64,000 bases of DNA from Longimicrobium sp. (GTDB taxonomy: Bacteria; Gemmatimonadota; Gemmatimonadetes; Longimicrobiales; Longimicrobiaceae). Positions 36,076-64,000 of this stretch are shown piece by piece. The notes beneath the pieces were generated by a model. That model searched no databases, was not told the origin of the DNA, and saw only the letters and a program-made list of their open reading frames with translations. The stretch is from the NCBI RefSeq assembly GCF_035474595.1, contig NZ_DATIND010000151.1, positions 1-64,000 on the forward strand, read 5' to 3'. The position numbers and the translations under genes were made by a program. How positions within the stretch are numbered: the stretch's first letter is position 1; every line of letters begins with the position of its first letter.

Positions 36076-36521
36076 GGTCCTGCGTCTCCTTCCGGCGCGC
36101 GGCGCCGTCGGGGTCATGGTGGGATGAAGATGGAGATGCCCGCGCCGGCTCCCGCGTGTCTGGAGCCGGTCCGTCTGACGATGTTCCCGATGAGGGAGCG
36201 AAGCTGTCGAAAAATCCCGGAGCGGCCGTTCCCGCGATGGTCCGCGAGGGGGATCGATCGCGCAATCCGGCAGCGCACTTGCGACCTCGCCTATAGATCC
36301 TTCGGCCTGCAACCCCTTGTGCTGGGCAAAGACGGTGTGGCCGGCCTCAGGATGACGTCCCTCCGTGCGTTTGTGATGCGCAGGTGATTGCCAGAGCCGT
36401 GGGGAGACCCTGCTCCGCCGCGGCTGATCGCTTTCCCGTGCCCTTGAAAAGGTGCGGGAGAGGACATCTGCCGGGGCGTTGCCGCTCCCCTCCCGATGAA
36501 GGGAGAGGAGAGGCGGGTCGA
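36076..36521. other. Intergenic region with repeat fragments
   Basis: This 446-base gap lies between the permease and aminotransferase genes. It contains repeat pieces at 36291-36395 (see separate entry). No gene or convincing promoter was seen. Confidence 0.55.
36291..36395 (+). repeat. Composite repeat shared with 164-186 and 39543-39595
   Basis: The first 23 bases (CTATAGATCCTTCGG and following) are a perfect inverted match to 164-186. The last 50 bases (CTCAGGATGACGTC, then GTGCGTTTGTGATGC) match 39543-39595 with small gaps. The pieces occur in gene-end regions, suggesting dispersed repeats rather than genes. Confidence 0.8.
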
Positions 36522-39017
36522 TTACGCCGCGCGGAGGGCCTCGGTGGGCTCGATGCGGAGGCCGCGGCGCGCGGGGATGACCGCGGCCAGGAGGCCCACC
36601 AGCAGCATCAGCACGCCCACCACGGGAAGGAGCACCGCGGCGTGGCCCTGCATCAGCGTGCCGCCGGAGCCCAGGTCCAGCAGCGCGGCCACGACCGCGC
36701 CCACCACCACCCCCGCGGCCAGCTGCACCACCGCGCGGCTGAAGATGGCGCCCACGATCTGCCGCGGGTGCGCCCCCAGCGCCGAGCGGATGCCGATCTC
36801 GCGGCGGCGCTGGGCCACGGTGAACGACATCAGCGCGTAGATCCCCGCGGCGGAAAGGAGGAGCACGCTCAGGGTGACCAGCGCCAGCGCCCACGCCGTC
36901 AGCCGCGTGGCCACCTGGCTCTTGCGGTACACTTCGTCCAGCGGAAGCACGTCGTGCAGCCGCAGCGCCGGGTCCAGCGCCGTGGCCACCTCGCGCAGCC
37001 GTCCGGCGAAGGCGGCCGGCGAGCCGCGCCCCACCTTCACCCCGATGCTCACCGGGTACACCTGGCCGGGGACCAGCGGGTGGTACATCCGCGCCTCCAC
37101 GTCGCCCGGCTCCATGGCGGTGGCGGGAAGGTCGCGCACCACGCCCACGATCTCGTACCAGCGCCCGTCCTCCACGTCGGGCGGCGGCGGCTCGTCGCGC
37201 GTGCTCACGTAGCGCACCCGGCGGCCCACGGCGTTGCCGCCGCCCAGGAACTGCTTCACGAAGGCGCGGTTCACCACCACCGCGGTGGAGGCGGCGTTGA
37301 AGTCGCCCTCGTAGAAGCCGCGCCCCGAGAGCACCGGGGCGTCGAAGGCGCCGAAGAACTCGGCGTCCACGCGCGAGCGGCGGGCCTGGTGCCCGGTGGC
37401 CGTCTCCGCGCCGGCACCCTTCGCGCCGTCGACCTCCACCAGCGACTTCGGCTCGCTCCCCGGGAGCGCCAGCGCCACCGTCACGGCGGTTACGCCCGGA
37501 TCGGCCTTCAGCCGCCGCACCAGCTCGGCCTGGTAGCCGGCGAAGCGCGCGGAGTAGTCGGCCTGGTACTGCCTGGCCTCGGCGCTGGGCGGCAGCTCGC
37601 CGTCCATCGCCACCGTGGCGCTCAGGAACTGGTCGGCGGCGAAGCCGGCCTGGAAGGTGGCGTGGCGCACCGAGTCCCACACGGTGAACACCGCGGCGGG
37701 AAGGACGGCCACGGCGAAGGCCACCTGCAGGATGATGAGCGCCGTCCACGTCTTTCCCAGCCGCAGCCCGGTGCCGCCGCCCAGCTGGCGGAGGCTGGAC
37801 TGCAGCTGCTGCCCGGTGGCCTGCACCGCCGGGAGCACGCCCGCGATCACCGCGGCCAGCACCGTCAGCCCCGCGACGTAGATCACGGTCGTCGACGACA
37901 GGTGCAGCTTCATCCAGAAGGGCGCGCCGCCGGCCATCTCCTGCAGCATCAGCTCGTGCGCCTGCTTCAGCCCCACGGCGGCCAGCACCAGCCCCACCGC
38001 GGCGGCCGCGGCCGAGAGCACCAGCGCCTCCACGAAGAGCTGCGCCACGATGCGGCGGCGGCTGGCGCCCAGCGCGCTGCGCACGGTGATCTCGCCCTGG
38101 CGGGTGACGGTGCGGGCGTAGACCAGGATGGCCACGTTGGCGCAGACCACCACCAGGAGAAGGCTGACCATGAACTGCATCATGTGCATCTCCGCCGGGT
38201 CGCCGTCGTCGTCCAGCCCCAGCAGGGGGTAGGTGTAGGGAACGATGCGGGGCTGCAGGCGCTCGTGCGTTCCCGGCGCGGTCACGGCGGTGCGCGCGCC
38301 GATGGCGGTGAGCTCGGCCTGCGCGCGCTCGGGGGTGACCCCCTGCGCCATCCGCCCGAAGACGAAGACCGGCGGCGACTTCCCCTCGGCGTAGTCGGCG
38401 GGGTCCTCGCGCATGGCGGCCCAGAGATGGTGGTTCATGGGGAAGGCGAAGCCCTTCGGCATCACCCCCACCACCGTGTAGCGCTGGTCGCCCAGCTGCA
38501 GGGTGCGCCCCAGCACGTGCGGGTCGCCGGCGAAGCGCGTCTGCCACACGTCCCAGGCGATGACCAGCACCGGCGGCGCGCCCTTGCGCTCGTCGTCGGC
38601 CGTCAGCGGGCGCCCAAGCAGCGGCGGGACGCGGGCCACGCGGAAGCCGGCGGCGTTCATCTCGGCCACCTGCACCGGCTCGGCCTGCCCGTCGGCGGCC
38701 ACCAGGTTGCGCCAGTGCGGCTGGAAGGCGCCCAGCGGCTCGAACGAGCGCACCTCGTCCTTCCACGCGGCGAAGTCGTGCAGCGAGGGGTGCGTGCGGT
38801 GGCCGCGGGCCGCGTCCCAGCTCTGGATGGCCACGATGCGCTCGCCCTGGTCCAGCGGGATCGTGGGGTCCAGGTACGCCTGGATGACGTCGAAGAGCGC
38901 CGCGCCGATGGCGATGGCCACGGCCATCCCCAGCCCGCCCACCAGGGTCAGGGCGGGATACTTCACCAGCATGCGGGCACCCAGCTTGAAGTCCAGCCAG
39001 GAGATGCCTGTCCTCAT
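36522..39017 (-). CDS. ADOP/MacB-type ABC permease (duplicated FtsX)
   Basis: An 831-residue inner-membrane permease with two FtsX/MacB halves. An N-terminal transmembrane segment (about 20-45) and a large periplasmic domain (to about 270) are followed by three membrane segments (about 275-400). A second set follows: a segment near 430-450, a periplasmic domain to about 705, and three C-terminal segments. Motifs include YTVVGVMPKGFAFP and RSALGASRRRIVAQL, repeated as RSALGAHPRQIVGAIF. The start at 39017 has GGAGAAGG upstream. No ATPase is adjacent; the ATPase/adaptor pair at 21743-23785 is the obvious partner. It likely exports the peptide and could confer self-protection. Family secure, partner inferred. 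Confidence 0.9.
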   Translation of the reverse strand: MRTGISWLDFKLGARMLVKYPALTLVGGLGMAVAIAIGAALFDVIQAYLDPTIPLDQGERIVAIQSWDAARGHRTHPSLHDFAAWKDEVRSFEPLGAFQPHWRNLVAADGQAEPVQVAEMNAAGFRVARVPPLLGRPLTADDERKGAPPVLVIAWDVWQTRFAGDPHVLGRTLQLGDQRYTVVGVMPKGFAFPMNHHLWAAMREDPADYAEGKSPPVFVFGRMAQGVTPERAQAELTAIGARTAVTAPGTHERLQPRIVPYTYPLLGLDDDGDPAEMHMMQFMVSLLLVVVCANVAILVYARTVTRQGEITVRSALGASRRRIVAQLFVEALVLSAAAAAVGLVLAAVGLKQAHELMLQEMAGGAPFWMKLHLSSTTVIYVAGLTVLAAVIAGVLPAVQATGQQLQSSLRQLGGGTGLRLGKTWTALIILQVAFAVAVLPAAVFTVWDSVRHATFQAGFAADQFLSATVAMDGELPPSAEARQYQADYSARFAGYQAELVRRLKADPGVTAVTVALALPGSEPKSLVEVDGAKGAGAETATGHQARRSRVDAEFFGAFDAPVLSGRGFYEGDFNAASTAVVVNRAFVKQFLGGGNAVGRRVRYVSTRDEPPPPDVEDGRWYEIVGVVRDLPATAMEPGDVEARMYHPLVPGQVYPVSIGVKVGRGSPAAFAGRLREVATALDPALRLHDVLPLDEVYRKSQVATRLTAWALALVTLSVLLLSAAGIYALMSFTVAQRRREIGIRSALGAHPRQIVGAIFSRAVVQLAAGVVVGAVVAALLDLGSGGTLMQGHAAVLLPVVGVLMLLVGLLAAVIPARRGLRIEPTEALRAA

Positions 39018-39337
39018 GACGCCTTCTCCAACCAGTGTGGGTTCGGGGTGCGCTCGCCGGAGCGCCCCGGGTTCGGCTGCCGCACGTCCGCCGCGGATCG
39101 TCCCGTCCCCGCAGCGGGGACGGTCACCAGGTCGCGGGAACGGGAATCGAGACGGGGTCCGCGGATCGCCGCGCAGCGCTCGCGCGGCGGGTGTGGCGGG
39201 GATCGGGGTGGAGCGTGCTCGGCCGGGGGATTCCGCCGGGGTGAAAGGCATCCCCCGTGCCGCATCCCGCGGGAGATGCATCCCGTTGCGGCGCAACGAC
39301 CTGCGTCCCGTATCCCCATCTCCCCCATCCCCCGCTC

Positions 39338-39374
39338 TGTCCGGCCGTGGGAAAGCGCGTTCCACGGCCGGACA
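39338..39374. terminator. Perfect 13-bp hairpin
   Basis: TGTCCGGCCGTGG (39338-39350) pairs exactly with CCACGGCCGGACA (39362-39374) around an 11-base loop. It lies 230 bases beyond the NRPS stop and could end that very long transcript. No U-tract is present. Confidence 0.45.
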
Positions 39375-39407
39375 ACCGTCGTCAGAAAGTTCCGGGCGCG
39401 GCCGGGC

Positions 39408-39495
39408 ACCGGCGACTAAAGTCGCAGCAACAACTACGGGAAGCCTCGCAAACTGCGCGAGGCTGATCCGCGCACTCCGCGGCATCGGCGCTCAC
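39408..39495 (+). repeat. Dispersed hairpin repeat, copy C
   Basis: Collinear with copy B at 30084 and inverted relative to copy A at 10. The conserved stem-loop is at 39432-39454. Confidence 0.85.
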
Positions 39496-39542
39496 GTCTG
39501 ATCTCCTTTCCTCCTCCCCGGACGCGCGCAGCGCGGGGACGA

Positions 39543-39595
39543 CTCAGGATGACGTCTCTCTCTGTGCGTTCGTAAATGCAGAGGTGATTACCAGA
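39543..39595 (+). repeat. CTCAGGATGACGTC repeat
   Basis: Matches 36346-36395 over about 50 bases with a few substitutions and a 3-base length difference. It ends eight bases before the NRPS stop codon at 39603. Confidence 0.75.
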
Positions 39596-39602
39596 TCCGG
39601 CA

Positions 39603-52607
<13,005 letters not shown>

Positions 52608-52757
52608 GGCAGTGCAGTCGTTGCGTAGAGGGAGCAGGCCGGCGTGCCCGGAGGGTGGGTCCGGGCGGCGGCCGTGCGATTTCGTGTTCGGGTCGATCGC
52701 CGCGCGGACGCGGGTCACCGCCGCCGGGAGAAGCTTCCCCCGGCGGCGGAGGGTGGA
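52608..52757. other. Short gap between two NRPS genes
   Basis: Within these 150 bases no terminator hairpin or promoter was recognised, so the two NRPS genes are probably co-transcribed. No strong ribosome-binding site precedes the downstream ATG. Confidence 0.5.
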
Positions 52758-63824
<11,067 letters not shown>

Positions 63825-64000
63825 CTGCTTTTGGAGCCGTTGTGCGGGTACGGGCGCGGCGCTCCGCGGCCGCCGGTGGGGCGGTCGCGCGAGCCGCGCT
63901 GCGATGTTCGTCGGTTTTCCGCCGCCGGCGGGGGCGGGCGCCGGCCGGGGCCGGGCCCGCTCTGCGTTCAGGCGGACGGGTTCGAGGTCTGCTGGGTCCG
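63825..64000. other. Upstream region at the window edge
   Basis: These 176 very GC-rich bases precede the three-module NRPS. No promoter-like hexamers or gene start was recognised. The beginning of the operon may lie outside the window. Confidence 0.4.

Larger units (their letters stand above)
39018..39602. other. Intergenic region 3' of the Orn/Asn NRPS
   Basis: This 585-base gap holds a perfect 13-bp hairpin (39338-39374), copy C of the dispersed hairpin repeat (39408-39495) and a second repeat (39543-39595). An open frame continues upstream of the permease start but is low-complexity and overlaps these repeats, so I do not call it coding. Confidence 0.6.

Noticed and set aside
36522-39485. 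A longer permease start upstream of 39017
   Set aside because: The added residues are Pro/Arg-rich and overlap the dispersed repeat. The ATG at 39017 has GGAGAAGG at the right distance and directly precedes the first membrane segment.

Overview
The window is very GC-rich DNA from a Gram-negative bacterium. A duplicated-FtsX (ADOP-type) permease, lipoproteins with clear lipoboxes, a MacA/MacB-like efflux pair and many palindromic intergenic repeats fit Gemmatimonadota (Longimicrobium-like) or a related phylum. This placement is inference; no rRNA or tRNA gene was seen. Nearly the whole window is one nonribosomal peptide (NRPS) locus interrupted by a small accessory block.

Layout. (1) 287-16765, minus strand: a serine-hydroxymethyltransferase-like protein that lacks the PLP lysine, a one-module A-T protein (Ser-type code) and a four-module NRPS (Val-, Thr-, Thr- and Hpg-like codes). 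(2) 17695-21386, plus strand: a hydroxymandelate-synthase-like dioxygenase, a PLP aminotransferase and an Ldh_2-family dehydrogenase. Together these look like a 4-hydroxyphenylglycine (Hpg) supply operon in which the usual FMN oxidase is replaced by an NAD(P)-type dehydrogenase. (3) 21743-23785, plus: a membrane-fusion protein and a MacB-like ATPase. (4) 23884-26902: small genes, including two lipoproteins, a helix-turn-helix protein, a frameshifted small gene and a TPR-like protein. (5) 27255-30043, plus: an NtrC-type regulator and an NtrY-like kinase. (6) 30287-39017, minus: a KS-AT protein with a dead and truncated KS, a carbamoyltransferase, a second aminotransferase and the ADOP permease. 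(7) 39603-63824, minus: NRPS proteins with four modules (Orn-, unknown, unknown, Asn-type) and three modules (N-methyl-Ala-type, unknown, unknown).

Working model. Twelve A-T modules are visible. They would build a peptide containing Ser, Val, two Thr, an Hpg-like residue, N-Me-Ala, Orn, Asn and four residues of unreadable code. It is likely carbamoylated and exported by the MFP/ATPase/ADOP system. No thioesterase, terminal reductase, MbtH protein or phosphopantetheinyl transferase is present, so the cluster probably continues beyond the window or release is unusual.

The most unusual sequence feature is a palindromic element made of 8-base tandem units. It is inserted in frame at the same A7-A8 linker of five different adenylation domains, and one arm of it also occurs between genes. 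All substrate codes were read by eye against the gramicidin synthetase PheA numbering; no search was run.
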